The position numbers and the translations under genes were made by a program. From NCBI GenBank assembly GCA_964530825.1, contig CAZHCA010000004.1, positions 124,001 through 188,000 of the forward strand: a DNA stretch of 64,000 bases. Reading direction: 5' to 3'. Positions 42,661 to 51,757 of this stretch are shown piece after piece; the stretch's first letter is position 1; each line of letters opens with the position of its first letter. This stretch comes from CAZHCA01 sp964530825. GTDB taxonomy: Bacteria; Bacteroidota; Bacteroidia; Chitinophagales; Saprospiraceae. Under the pieces are notes generated by a model. It worked only from the letters and a program-made list of their open reading frames with translations, was not told the origin of the DNA and searched no databases.

Positions 42661-43074
42661 ATGGCAGCACATGAAGTAAAAACAACGTACCTAGAAAATC
42701 TATCTTTCGAAGCGGAAGCTAAAGGGCAAAAGGTAAGGATTGACGGCGAACAAGGATTGGGACCAAAAAAGTATCTTCTGGCGGGACTGGCAAGTTGCAG
42801 CGGACTGGATGTGGTCGACGTACTTCGGAAAATGCGTGTGGCCTACGATAAGTTTGAGATCGAGGTAGAAGCTGATCAGACCAACGAGCACCCCAAAGTT
42901 TTTACGGAAATCCGCATGCTGTACCGCTTTTATGGCATGGGCATCAAACGGGAAAAGGTAGAACGGGCGGTTGATTTATCCCAGGAATCCTACTGTGGCG
43001 TAGCTGCGATGCTTCGCAAGAACAGCCCGATCAGATACAAAATCGAAATTCTGGAAACTGTGCCTGCGGAGTAA
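42661..43074 (+). CDS. OsmC family peroxiredoxin-like protein
   Basis: This 137-residue protein belongs to the OsmC/Ohr fold. Redox cysteines C46 ('LAGLASCSGLDV') and C112 ('ESYCGVAAML') are in the expected positions, the second in the 'S.YC.V..ml' block. Members reduce organic or lipid hydroperoxides. The short OsmC-type with 'GPKKYLLAGLASC' is common as a stand-alone gene. Start ATG 42661 (MAAHEV) is chosen over an upstream ATG at 42604 that would include the operator. Followed by a strong terminator. Confidence 0.88.
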   Translation: MAAHEVKTTYLENLSFEAEAKGQKVRIDGEQGLGPKKYLLAGLASCSGLDVVDVLRKMRVAYDKFEIEVEADQTNEHPKVFTEIRMLYRFYGMGIKREKVERAVDLSQESYCGVAAMLRKNSPIRYKIEILETVPAE

Positions 43075-43102
43075 TCCCTGAGCAACAGAAATGACTTTTG
43101 CA

Positions 43103-43141
43103 GGAGGATCCCAAGTGAACTTGGGGTCCTCCTTCTTTTTT
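43103..43141 (+). terminator. Rho-independent terminator after osmC-type gene
   Basis: GGAGGATCCCAAGT pairs with ACTTGGGGTCCTCC (two arms of 14, one G-T pair) around a very small loop and is followed by a T-rich tail (TTCTTTTTTT). This is the strongest terminator in the window. Confidence 0.9.
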
Positions 43142-43158
43142 GTAGTAAACAAAAATTC

Positions 43159-44397
43159 GTGAAGCATAAAATTTGGATCAAGGCGACGCTACTTGCTGCC
43201 AGTACCCTGACGGTGATGGCGGGAGCTGCTATTGCTCCGGCATTGCCCAAGATCGGCCGGGCATTTGCCGATGTACCTAATGCCGATTTTTTAACCAAAC
43301 TTATTCTGACTACGCCGGCCCTATTTATTGCATTATTTGCCCCTATTGCGGGTTGGATGATCGATCGTTTTGGTAAACTCCGACTGTTTGCGATCGCCAT
43401 GGTGGTGTATAGTGCAGCGGGAACTGCCGGGCTATACCTGGAAAATATTTATTGGTTACTCGCCAGCCGGGCGCTGCTGGGGATGTCGGTGGCCATTGTC
43501 ATGACCACAGCTACTACGCTGATCGGCGACTATTTCTCCGGCGGCGAGCGGTCGGGATTCCTGGGTATTCAGGGAGCATTTATGGCTTTCGGGGGTACGG
43601 TATTCGTAGCCGCTTCGGGTTTATTGGCTGACTACAGCTGGCGCTATCCATTTGCGATCTATGGTCTTTCGGTTGTGGTACTGCTGCTTACCCTCCTTTT
43701 TTTATATGAACCCGAAAGTACTTATCAGGAAAGTGGCGCCAAGCGGCAACGCCTTCCAAAAGCCAAGCGCCGTTCCGTAGGCGTTATCTACTTCGCTACT
43801 TTTGTGGGTATGGCCTTCTTTTATATGGTTCCGGTGCAGCTGCCTTTCCTAATGGAACGGATCGGGGTCACTCAGAGTAGTAAAGCCAGTATAGGGCTGG
43901 TCTTAATAACGCTTGCAGCTGCTAGCGTAGCTGCTTACTACCGGCGTATCAGTTTACGGTTGAGCTTTCGGCAAATTTATATCATCGTTTTTATGATGAT
44001 GGGCATCGGGTACGGGCTGGTATCGCTGGCAAATTCGCTGGCAGCGGTTGGTGGTAGTATGATCGTTGCCGGTCTTGGTGCAGGGCTGCTGATGCCCAAC
44101 GGAAACTTGAGCATCATTGCTTACACGCCACCCGGCATAAGAGGCAAGGTACTGGGCGGCCTGACGGGTGCGGTATTTACCGGCCAGTTCCTTTCTCCGA
44201 TTCTATTTCAACCCCTAGTCGATCAATTTTCCATACGCTTAGCTTTTCAAGTGGCAGCGCTGGTGAGTGTTGCAATGGGGTTAGCTTTGGTGTGGCCGGG
44301 AATTTTACGCCCCCCAAGGAAAGCGAATACCGAGGCGCCGTCTCCTCAGGCTACCACATCGCTTCGGATTGCTGACAACAAACCCGCCGAAGGATGA
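43159..44397 (+). CDS. MFS transporter
   Basis: This 412-residue protein has twelve predicted hydrophobic segments and the major facilitator motif A-like loop 'PIAGWMIDRFGKLRLFA' (about 63-79) and the second-half loops. The substrate cannot be told from sequence; the 'MAGAAIAPALPKIGRAF' start resembles drug/metabolite efflux DHA1-type proteins. The start codon is GTG at 43159, directly after the osmC terminator, so it needs its own short promoter in about 18 bases or relies on readthrough. Confidence 0.85.
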   Translation: MKHKIWIKATLLAASTLTVMAGAAIAPALPKIGRAFADVPNADFLTKLILTTPALFIALFAPIAGWMIDRFGKLRLFAIAMVVYSAAGTAGLYLENIYWLLASRALLGMSVAIVMTTATTLIGDYFSGGERSGFLGIQGAFMAFGGTVFVAASGLLADYSWRYPFAIYGLSVVVLLLTLLFLYEPESTYQESGAKRQRLPKAKRRSVGVIYFATFVGMAFFYMVPVQLPFLMERIGVTQSSKASIGLVLITLAAASVAAYYRRISLRLSFRQIYIIVFMMMGIGYGLVSLANSLAAVGGSMIVAGLGAGLLMPNGNLSIIAYTPPGIRGKVLGGLTGAVFTGQFLSPILFQPLVDQFSIRLAFQVAALVSVAMGLALVWPGILRPPRKANTEAPSPQATTSLRIADNKPAEG

Positions 44398-44653
44398 GTT
44401 TTGTCATAAAATTTTAACAAAAAAATCGCTTCAGCTAAAACCAAATATTTTATCCCCTATAGATAACTAGCCGCAAAAAATTTCGAAACCCGATTTTTGC
44501 CGCAACAAAATCTTAAAAAGAAACACAAAATTGAGTTCAATTCTGGTTTAATCTTTTTTTGGGGTAAAAAGGCTAGACTTTTTCTGTTTGTAGGTATAAA
44601 TTGCACACTGAACCGAGACTTAAAATTGATTTAATTACTTAAAAACAAGTCTT
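44398..44653. other. AT-rich leader ahead of secreted protein gene
   Basis: Between the MFS stop and the next ATG lie 256 bases with many T and A runs. A promoter is expected here; I find no exact TAnnTTTG match. No gene is visible. Confidence 0.4.
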
Positions 44654-45265
44654 ATGAAAAACTTTAGTCGCATTATTACGGTATTAGGCCTTATTGTTTT
44701 GCCTTTAGCGGCTTTTTCCACCGCTAATTTTGGAATTAGCGAAGCCGGTGTGCAGCTACGGGTCGACGAGGAGCACAAAATAGTCCACCTCGCCTTAGAA
44801 CCCAGCGGCAACGACCGGATGCTCACTGTTCAAGACGAACGCGGCGTAATCTATCAGACGATAGACATCGAGGCCGGCGAGATATATGAAGCTTCTCTGG
44901 ACATGACTTCTTTGGAAATCGGCGCCTATATGCTGATTCTGCGCGAAGGAGCCGGAGAATGGATCCAACCCTTCCTGGTGCGTGCCGGAGCATTGAGCCT
45001 GCGGAAAGATGACGCTTACCACATCAATCGCCCGCAAGTGATGAAGCGCGATGGTGGAGCGATCGACCTGTACTACGCTTGCCCGCGTCTCGAGACACTG
45101 CGCGTTACCATCGAAGATGACAAGGGTAATGTTTTATACAAAGATATCTACGCCAATCAGGTTGTTTTTCAAAAGCGGTACCGTCTTGAGCGGGTAGAAG
45201 GGAAGTCCTTGTTGTTCACCATCAAGACACCTCAGCGTACATATACCGAAGTAGTACGTTTGTAA
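44654..45265 (+). CDS. Secreted hypothetical protein
   Basis: This 203-residue protein has a signal peptide (MKNFSRIITVLGLIVLPLAA..S) and a beta-rich mature part that looks like two Ig-like strands-and-turns domains ('HLALEPSGNDRMLTVQDERG', 'YMLILREGAGEWIQPFLVR'). I recognise no named family. There is no T9SS tail, and the C-terminus 'TYTEVVRL' is a beta strand. It is a single gene closed by a strong terminator. Confidence 0.65.
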   Translation: MKNFSRIITVLGLIVLPLAAFSTANFGISEAGVQLRVDEEHKIVHLALEPSGNDRMLTVQDERGVIYQTIDIEAGEIYEASLDMTSLEIGAYMLILREGAGEWIQPFLVRAGALSLRKDDAYHINRPQVMKRDGGAIDLYYACPRLETLRVTIEDDKGNVLYKDIYANQVVFQKRYRLERVEGKSLLFTIKTPQRTYTEVVRL

Positions 45266-45309
45266 AAATATCTTGAATTGTTGATAGACTAGCGGTCTAT
45301 TTAAAGAGT

Positions 45310-45350
45310 AAAGCGGTACTAGAATACATCATTCTGGTACCGCTTTTTTA
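45310..45350 (+). terminator. Terminator after secreted hypothetical protein
   Basis: AAAGCGGTACTAGAAT pairs with ATTCTGGTACCGCTTT (one G-T pair) around a 5-base loop, followed by a T-run. It lies 44 bases past the stop codon. Confidence 0.88.
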
Positions 45351-45485
45351 TTTTTTAGATTGCTTCACAAATTTGCTGCAATGGACTGTGAGAGTAAGGC
45401 TGATTTCGGCCCGATTTGGGCGTATCATCTCACTGAAGAAAATAAATCTATCGAAACAAGCAGCAGATTTTTAGGCGGGCAATTT

Positions 45486-47987
45486 CTAACCGCCAAAGCC
45501 ACCACCTCCGCCACCGTCGTTTTTCAGGTCGTCGTTACGAATTTTACTGCGTGGACGGCGATCTTTGAAATTGAGCTTACCGAAGCGGTAACGAAAGTTG
45601 ACGCCAATGCTGCGTGCCAAAAAGGCGCGCTCGCTTTCCTGGCGGAAAGTAGGGCCTTCCAGTTCGACTGGGAATTTAAGTTCCCGGTTGAGCGGCTGGC
45701 TGATATTGAGGCCGATGGCGCCCCGTTCGTCCCAAAGTTCTTTTTGAATGGCGATGGAAGTCCGGTAATAGGTTGCCCGGGTTCCCTGGATAGAAGGCCG
45801 TGGTGAGCGATAAAAACCGTTAATTTCCAGTGTCCAGTTACCATCGAACTTCATTGAAGAGTTAAGGTTACCGTTCCAGACAATGGCGTTATTGCTGAGG
45901 TCTACTCCATTTATGACGCCTTCTGATCGGTAGGTGTTGATATTGACGCCGCCGCGGATGGTCCACCAATCGCCGATCTTGCCGGAACTGAAGACATTCA
46001 TACCAAATACGTCATTCTCACCGATGTTGCGATAGGTATTAATGGAAACCCCTTCCTCGTTCACCTCCGTGAAGCGTTCGATGATATCGGTTGTCCGGCG
46101 GTAGTAAAACGCTGCATTAAAGACAACTCCTTTGATATAGGCATTGTAGGCAAGTTCGTACTGGTTGGAAAGCTCGGGTAAAAGCTCTGGGTTGCCGACT
46201 TCCACATCCCTTGGATCGGTTACTTGTACGTAAGGATCGATGAAGCGCAGACTAGGCCGCTGAATGCGACGGGCGTAACTGGCTTTCAGGCTAGAAAATT
46301 GATTGAGGTCCCGGCTGATGATAAAGCTGGGCAAGATATTATCGTAGGTATTCTCGAAGAAAATTTCGCTCACATCGTAGTCTCCCTTGATATCCGTGTG
46401 CTCATAACGGGCACCGGCTACGATACCCCATTTTTCGCCGAATCGAATGTTAAAGGATAAATAACCGGCATATACATCCTGATCGTATTTAAACTCATCT
46501 GTTTGTTCCGGAACGATTTCAAAGTCTTCGGAGTCCGGATCAAACTCTTGGAATTCAAAATCGCTGGTGATATCACGGATGATCGCTTTTACCCCTGTCT
46601 CCATCTTGATGGCCTCACTGAAAGGATGGGTGTAATCCGTCTGGATGGTATTTTCCAGGTTGAGGCCCAGTGCTTCGTTTGCAAAATTCTGAAAGAGGCT
46701 TGGGTCATCCCCTTCCTGCAACAGGTCATTTTGGCTGGTGCTAAAATCACCACTGATTTGATAAGCAATGGATAGCTCCCGGTCGGGATTATCTTTGAAC
46801 TTTTTAGTATAGTCGGTGGTCCAGTCGAAGCCGGAGCGGAAGCGGCTGGCTTCGGAAACCCGCGTGTAATTCTGGGTAAGCTCATTGAGCGGATCCTCAA
46901 AGAAAGCGATGGTCTCCCCTTCGGTGTTGAACCCGAAGCCGCGACCGGTAATCGAGGAGGAAATGGTATTGTAGGCATTAATATCATAAAAAGCGCCAAT
47001 CGACAATCGGGGACCGAAGTAATTGCTTTCGCCTTCGGTATACTGGTCGAGTACGCGCGTAACCTGGTTGCCATTTTCATCGGTGAGGAAATCTTCCCGT
47101 AAAAAGTCATCGCGCGAAGGGCGTGGGAAAGCATACCAACCACCGGCATTGACGTTAAGGCCGAAGCGTCCCCGCGCATAATTGAGCGATAAGTTGCCAC
47201 TGCTCGATAGGTTACCCACATTGAGGTTGGCGCTACCGGTAAATCCTTCGGCGCTCTTTTTCTTAGTGACAATGTTGATGATACCTGCCGATCCTTCGCC
47301 ATCGTATTTAGCGGTAGGCGTGGTTATAACTTCCACTTTTTTGATTTGTTCGGCGGGGATTGAACGCAGAGCATCGGCAATATTTCCGGAAAAAATGGTG
47401 GAGGGTTTGCCATTAATCAAAATCTGGATGTTGCTTGAGCCGCGTAAAGACACGTTTCCTTCTGCATCAACAGCAAGCAGAGGTACCCTGGATAATACAT
47501 CTGATGCATCGCCGCCCAGGGTGGAGATATCTTTGTCGGCGTTGTAAACCAACTTATCAATCTTGTTTTCAAAGGCTGCCGCCTCACCTTTCACTTCTAC
47601 CTCTGCTAGGGTGATTCCTTCGGCGTACATGTTGATTGCACCGATGTCGTAATCGGGTTTGGAAGGCGTCAGTTTAATATTCTGTATAATCTTGTTTTCG
47701 TAACCCAAAAAAGAAATGCTCAGATCATAGACGCCCGGTGGAACATTGTCTAACCGGAAATCGCCGGATTCATCCGAAAGCGCTCCGTTTTTTTCTTCTT
47801 GTGTTTCTGCGTCCAGTAAAACAATGGTCGCAAATCCCACTGGCTCCTGAGTGGTCGTATCCACCAGGGAGCCGGTGATTTTGCCCGTGATAGAAGGCTG
47901 TTGTCCACGTCGGCCGGAAGGACGTTGCGCGAACATGCTTGCGCTGATTAATAGGCCAAGTGTAAAGAGAAGTAAATTTTTCATCAT
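45486..47987 (-). CDS. TonB-dependent receptor (Bacteroidota outer-membrane barrel type)
   Basis: This 833-residue protein has a signal peptide (1-20), a carboxypeptidase-D regulatory-like domain (about 30-115, 'GSLVDTTTQEPVGFATIVLL'), a TonB plug (about 130-230, 'VLSRVPLLAVDAEGNVSLRG', 'KVEVITTPTAKYDGEGSAGI') and a 22-strand-type barrel to the C-terminus, which ends in a glycine run. This is the OMP_b-brl_3 form of TonB-linked receptors that import large substrates or signals. It is last in an operon with a sigma factor and a membrane anti-sigma-like protein. Ligand unknown. Confidence 0.87.
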   Translation of the reverse strand: MMKNLLLFTLGLLISASMFAQRPSGRRGQQPSITGKITGSLVDTTTQEPVGFATIVLLDAETQEEKNGALSDESGDFRLDNVPPGVYDLSISFLGYENKIIQNIKLTPSKPDYDIGAINMYAEGITLAEVEVKGEAAAFENKIDKLVYNADKDISTLGGDASDVLSRVPLLAVDAEGNVSLRGSSNIQILINGKPSTIFSGNIADALRSIPAEQIKKVEVITTPTAKYDGEGSAGIINIVTKKKSAEGFTGSANLNVGNLSSSGNLSLNYARGRFGLNVNAGGWYAFPRPSRDDFLREDFLTDENGNQVTRVLDQYTEGESNYFGPRLSIGAFYDINAYNTISSSITGRGFGFNTEGETIAFFEDPLNELTQNYTRVSEASRFRSGFDWTTDYTKKFKDNPDRELSIAYQISGDFSTSQNDLLQEGDDPSLFQNFANEALGLNLENTIQTDYTHPFSEAIKMETGVKAIIRDITSDFEFQEFDPDSEDFEIVPEQTDEFKYDQDVYAGYLSFNIRFGEKWGIVAGARYEHTDIKGDYDVSEIFFENTYDNILPSFIISRDLNQFSSLKASYARRIQRPSLRFIDPYVQVTDPRDVEVGNPELLPELSNQYELAYNAYIKGVVFNAAFYYRRTTDIIERFTEVNEEGVSINTYRNIGENDVFGMNVFSSGKIGDWWTIRGGVNINTYRSEGVINGVDLSNNAIVWNGNLNSSMKFDGNWTLEINGFYRSPRPSIQGTRATYYRTSIAIQKELWDERGAIGLNISQPLNRELKFPVELEGPTFRQESERAFLARSIGVNFRYRFGKLNFKDRRPRSKIRNDDLKNDGGGGGGFGG

Positions 47988-48109
47988 GGTCGTTTATCCG
48001 CTTTTTAGATAGGGACATCAACTAAAAGGGAAGGTGGCTCAAAAGGTTGGAATACGGCGCAGAAAATCTATCTATCCCCCCTGGGGATAGACGTAAAGAA
48101 CCTTTCTCT

Positions 48110-49180
48110 CTATTTGGTTGGCAGGGGCTTCGGCCAGGATAACTGGGTCCATACCGGTAAACGATTAGAGATTGGGTTGCTCCAGCTTGGGCCGGTTTCC
48201 AACGCACGTACCAGGGGATTAACCTGGCTGCTGTCGGTGATACTTGCGGAAAAGTGTTGTAGGTGGCCGTCTGGGTACACTGCAAAGTAGAGTAAAAAAG
48301 TGTCTCTTGGCGGTTCGAGACGCTCCAGCAAGTACGCATACAACTGCGTAATACCGATGTTGGGTTGTAATTGGTCATTCGTCCGGCCCCTGCTTTTAGC
48401 AACGGATGAAGCAGGAGGCGATATCCCTGCACCGGCCAACGGGAAGGCCAGTAACAGGGAGTCGTTTTCTCCGATGGCGTATGGTCCTTTAGTGGTGCCA
48501 TCTATTTGCACCATGAGCTGGCTATTGACTGCTGGCAAGAAGAGCTGGAATTGTCCTTCGGGACCGGACAAGGCCGTGTCCTTCAACGATGGGCTGAATA
48601 CCTTGATACCAGTCAGGGGTTGTCCTATCGGTGTAATCGTTTTGCCCCAGATCTTTTTTGTTCGGCTATCGGTAATGGTTGATAAAGGTGCGACTTCCGT
48701 ATCTCTGATTCTTGCCGTCGGTGGGGTATCGGTTTGAAGAGTAGTCCGGAGTGTTGACTTCCTTTTTTCCAGTGCCTGGTCGTTGATCACCTCATTTTCC
48801 TCTGCCGGGCTGGCGTCGGCGATTGGGGCAAGCGTTTCTTCTGTCTCGGCCGACTTTTGCCCGGCTATGGGGAAGGCGCCCTTCTGGATACCGGGCGGTA
48901 TTGACCACCAGATGCCAAATGCGAGCAGAACAATGGCAGCTGTGGCAATAACTGGCCAATAGACGGGGCGCCTCCGTCGCTGCCAATGTAGCTGTGTGCG
49001 TAACTGGGCCAGCTTGCTTTCATGGTCGGATTCCGGATATTGCCGGTACCCTGTTAAGGCATCCCGCAGGAAAGGGTCTTCGGCAGCCTCACGCCCCAGC
49101 TGGCGCTCATCGCGGTGTCCGGTCAGTCCGGCCAGCCAGCGCCTTAAAAGTTTTTGCGTTTGGGGATCCTGTTTACTCAT
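48110..49180 (-). CDS. Membrane anti-sigma-like protein with carboxypeptidase-regulatory and TonB_C-like domains
   Basis: This 356-residue protein has a cytosolic N-terminus with a helical 'LLRRWLAGL' start (about 1-70), one transmembrane helix (about 73-92), a carboxypeptidase-D regulatory-like beta domain (about 173-245, 'PIGQPLTGIKVFSPSLKD', 'SGPEGQFQLFLPA') and a C-terminal stretch (about 275-350) resembling the TonB C-terminal domain ('LLYFAVYPDGHLQHFSASIT', 'LVRALETGPSW'). Its start overlaps the sigma-factor stop by 8 bases, so it is most likely the partner that holds that sigma factor. The TonB_C-like end could contact the receptor encoded next. Domain calls by eye are moderately certain. 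Confidence 0.65.
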   Translation of the reverse strand: MSKQDPQTQKLLRRWLAGLTGHRDERQLGREAAEDPFLRDALTGYRQYPESDHESKLAQLRTQLHWQRRRRPVYWPVIATAAIVLLAFGIWWSIPPGIQKGAFPIAGQKSAETEETLAPIADASPAEENEVINDQALEKRKSTLRTTLQTDTPPTARIRDTEVAPLSTITDSRTKKIWGKTITPIGQPLTGIKVFSPSLKDTALSGPEGQFQLFLPAVNSQLMVQIDGTTKGPYAIGENDSLLLAFPLAGAGISPPASSVAKSRGRTNDQLQPNIGITQLYAYLLERLEPPRDTFLLYFAVYPDGHLQHFSASITDSSQVNPLVRALETGPSWSNPISNRLPVWTQLSWPKPLPTK

Positions 49181-49775
49181 AATCGTTTTTCTCCACTTTT
49201 GCCTGCATACAATTGCGCAAATTCCGCCGCCCGTTCTGTATGTGGGAGCGCACTGTACCTAAGGGCAGGGTACACTGGTCGGCGATTTCGCGGTAAGTGT
49301 AATCTTGTAAATAAAACAACCGGATACAATCCTGCTGATTGGGCGATAGTCCCTCCAGGCATTCTTTTAAATAATGGTGCTGAAGTTCGGCTGCTCTAGC
49401 TTCGGCTTCCTCTTCCACCGGATGCCAGAAAACCTCAGATTGCATAACTTGTTCTTCATATTCAATGAGGTGGTGGCCCAAGTGTCGCCGCAGCTGCATC
49501 AGGCAGTGGTTCTTCGTGAAGACATACAGCCAGGGGCGAAAATTTTGGATTTGCTGGCTGGGTAGTTTGCGTGCAAGTTGCTCAAAAATGTCCATCACAG
49601 CATCTTCGGCTAGGTCGGGATTTTCGAGGTATTTCAGGCACACGCCGTACACAAGTTCCAGGTATCGCTCGTACAAAGCCGCCAAGGGTTCCATGTCGCC
49701 GTTTTTCTGGAATGCCGCTACCAGCTGCCGATCACTATGGTCTCGGAAAGTATTTGATTTTATTCTTCTAAACAT
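49173..49775 (-). CDS. ECF RNA polymerase sigma factor
   Basis: This 200-residue protein has sigma region 2 ('YLENPDLAEDAVMDIFEQLA', about 49-68) and region 4 with HTH ('YTYREIADQCTLPLGTVRSH', about 159-178). It overlaps the anti-sigma gene by 8 bases. Its start codon lies only 67 bases from the divergent start of the polyketide cluster, so both may share control elements. It probably auto-regulates the operon; whether it also drives the divergent genes is open. Confidence 0.9.
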   Translation of the reverse strand: MFRRIKSNTFRDHSDRQLVAAFQKNGDMEPLAALYERYLELVYGVCLKYLENPDLAEDAVMDIFEQLARKLPSQQIQNFRPWLYVFTKNHCLMQLRRHLGHHLIEYEEQVMQSEVFWHPVEEEAEARAAELQHHYLKECLEGLSPNQQDCIRLFYLQDYTYREIADQCTLPLGTVRSHIQNGRRNLRNCMQAKVEKNDYE

Positions 49776-49842
49776 GGTCCTGATTGTCGGCCCGGGTTAC
49801 AAAGGCCGGCTGTTTATCAAAGGAAAATTAACAAAAAATCGT
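49776..49842. promoter_or_regulatory. Short shared divergent control region
   Basis: Only 67 bases separate the sigma-factor ATG and the start of the first biosynthetic gene, so both promoters must lie here or inside the genes. I cannot assign -33/-7 boxes with confidence. Confidence 0.4.
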
Positions 49843-51009
49843 ATGCAGCAACCGGCAACGGAAGTCTTAATTATCGGTGGCGGACTGGCAGGTCTTACGG
49901 CGGCGCTGCACCTGGCCCGGTCAGGCCGGAGGGTTGTGGTGCTGGAGCAGCGCAGGTACCCCCAACACAAGGTGTGCGGAGAATACGTTTCCAATGAAAT
50001 TATACCCTATTGGCGTAGTTTGGGGCTAGATGATCCGGTAATTACGCACCGGCCGGTCAGCCGATTCCGGTTACACGGTCCCCAAGGTCGTTTTGTAGAA
50101 ACACCGCTGGAGATGGGGGGCTTCGGTATGCGGCGTTATGCGCTTGATCACCGCCTGCAACGTTTGGCGATACAGCAAGGTGCCCGTGTGGAAGAGGGGC
50201 GCCGGGCCGATCATATAGCATACACCTCTACCGGATTCCGGGTGCGCGATCAGAAAGGAGATGAGTGGCCGGCCCGGGTAGTCCTGGCGGCCTTTGGCAA
50301 AAAATCTATCCTGGATAAGCGCTTAGGTCGTTCTTTTCTTCAGCACCCTGCGCCATACATCGGGGTTAAATTTTACGTCGATTCAGCTTTCGATCCTGAT
50401 CTGGTAGCACTCTATACTTTTCCGGGGGGCTACGGAGGGGCAGTACAAGTCGAAGACGGCACCATAGATATTGCTTACCTGGCCCACGAGCGCCTTTTGC
50501 GAGAACACAAAAGCTTAGATCGCCTGGAGGCTCATTTTTTGGCGACTAACCCGGCCTTCGCTGAACTCATCCAGGGCGGTGCACGCTATCCGGATAAACC
50601 GCTGGCAATTTCCAACATTTCATTTGCACCTAAGGCTCAGGTCGTAGGGGATGTCTTGATGTTGGGCGACGCAGCGGGCATGATACCGCCTTTGGCCGGC
50701 AACGGCATGGCCATGGCGGTACACGCCGCTAAGCTTGCCGTTGAGGCCACCCTTCCTTTTCTGGAAGGAAAAGTCGATCGGCCAACCAGCCAACGGCAAT
50801 ACCAGCAGGCCTGGAACCAACAATTTCGACAACGGCTATTCTGGGGGCGACAATGGCAGCATTGCCTCATGCGCACCGGGCTATCGGCTTTCGCCGTACA
50901 AACCCTGAAAGTAATGCCGAGGCTACTGCCGGGAATCGTACGGGCTACCCACGGTCAATTGGTACCGGAAGCCCAAATACCACCTCGGAGAATCGCAAAT
51001 ACCGAATAA
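49843..51009 (+). CDS. FAD-dependent oxidoreductase (geranylgeranyl-reductase/FixC-like)
   Basis: This 388-residue flavoprotein starts at ATG 49843. The FAD-binding loop is GGGLAG (12-17), followed by 'VVVLEQRRYPQHKVCGEYVS' (31-50), whose 'CGEYVS' piece is the signature of the geranylgeranyl reductase/FixC group. The second FAD contact is 'LMLGDAAGMIPPLAGNGMAM' (about 271-290). Members oxidise or reduce lipid-like or aromatic substrates. First gene of the nine-gene biosynthetic cluster; the next gene starts 16 bases later. A role in tailoring the polyketide is inferred. Confidence 0.85.
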   Translation: MQQPATEVLIIGGGLAGLTAALHLARSGRRVVVLEQRRYPQHKVCGEYVSNEIIPYWRSLGLDDPVITHRPVSRFRLHGPQGRFVETPLEMGGFGMRRYALDHRLQRLAIQQGARVEEGRRADHIAYTSTGFRVRDQKGDEWPARVVLAAFGKKSILDKRLGRSFLQHPAPYIGVKFYVDSAFDPDLVALYTFPGGYGGAVQVEDGTIDIAYLAHERLLREHKSLDRLEAHFLATNPAFAELIQGGARYPDKPLAISNISFAPKAQVVGDVLMLGDAAGMIPPLAGNGMAMAVHAAKLAVEATLPFLEGKVDRPTSQRQYQQAWNQQFRQRLFWGRQWQHCLMRTGLSAFAVQTLKVMPRLLPGIVRATHGQLVPEAQIPPRRIANTE

Positions 51010-51025
51010 TTGCTATCTTCCACCC

Positions 51026-51745
51026 ATGGTGTTCGAAAAATTCAGGTACCGGTCTAACGCCCCCGAAATCATCGACGACTTTGAGCTGGAAGGCGAACAA
51101 ATCATTCAGACTTTTCGCAGTATTGAACGCATTAATTATTTTCTGGGCGGTAACCAGGTGCTGACCCGCGGCTTGCAACGAATCACCAAAGCACTTACCC
51201 CCTCGATCAGACAACCACTCGTGGTTAATGATTTGGGTTGCGGCAGCGGCGACGGTCTGCGGGCATTAGCGCGGTGGATGCGAACAACCGGTCACCACCT
51301 CCAGCTGATTGGCACAGATGCCAGTGAATTTGTCTTGGATTATGCCCGTAGTAACAGCTCGGGATTTCCGGAGATCAAATACCGCCAGGAAAATATCTTC
51401 GACGACGCGGCCATTTGGCCCCAGGCTGATGTGCTGACCTTTAACCTTTGCCTGCACCACTTTTCCGAATCTGAACAGCGCTATGTTTTCGAACGAGCCA
51501 GAAACAATGGGGTACGTGTCATTCTGGTTAATGATTTACACCGGCACTGGTTAGCCTACTATTTATTTAGCCTTGGCTCCTGGGTGGCCCGCACACCTTA
51601 CATAGCCCGTCACGATGGACGCTTGTCTATTCTCAAAGGCTTCCGAAAGGCCGAGCTCATTAAATTGGCGGAGGATGCCGGCGCCCGCAGTTGGGAGGTG
51701 AATTGGTGTTGGGCCTTTCGTTACCGTTTACTTGTTTTTTTCTAA
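51026..51745 (+). CDS. SAM-dependent methyltransferase
   Basis: This 239-residue class I methyltransferase has SAM motif I 'NDLGCGSGDG' (68-77), acidic loop 'IGTDASEF' near 95 and 'ADVLTFNLCLHHFSESEQ' near 133-150, all in the usual order. It is soluble with a hydrophobic C-terminus. Small methyltransferases of this kind often sit beside type III PKS genes in Bacteroidota and probably methylate a ring hydroxyl or carbon, or an acid. Spaced 16 bases after the flavoprotein gene and 12 bases before the PKS. Confidence 0.87.
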   Translation: MVFEKFRYRSNAPEIIDDFELEGEQIIQTFRSIERINYFLGGNQVLTRGLQRITKALTPSIRQPLVVNDLGCGSGDGLRALARWMRTTGHHLQLIGTDASEFVLDYARSNSSGFPEIKYRQENIFDDAAIWPQADVLTFNLCLHHFSESEQRYVFERARNNGVRVILVNDLHRHWLAYYLFSLGSWVARTPYIARHDGRLSILKGFRKAELIKLAEDAGARSWEVNWCWAFRYRLLVFF

Positions 51746-51757
51746 AATAAAAAATCC

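Noticed and set aside
46589..47302. Open frame of 237 codons inside the TonB-dependent receptor
   Set aside because: It is in a shifted frame of the same strand, Ser/Pro/Arg-rich, with no domain; the receptor frame is clearly the real one.
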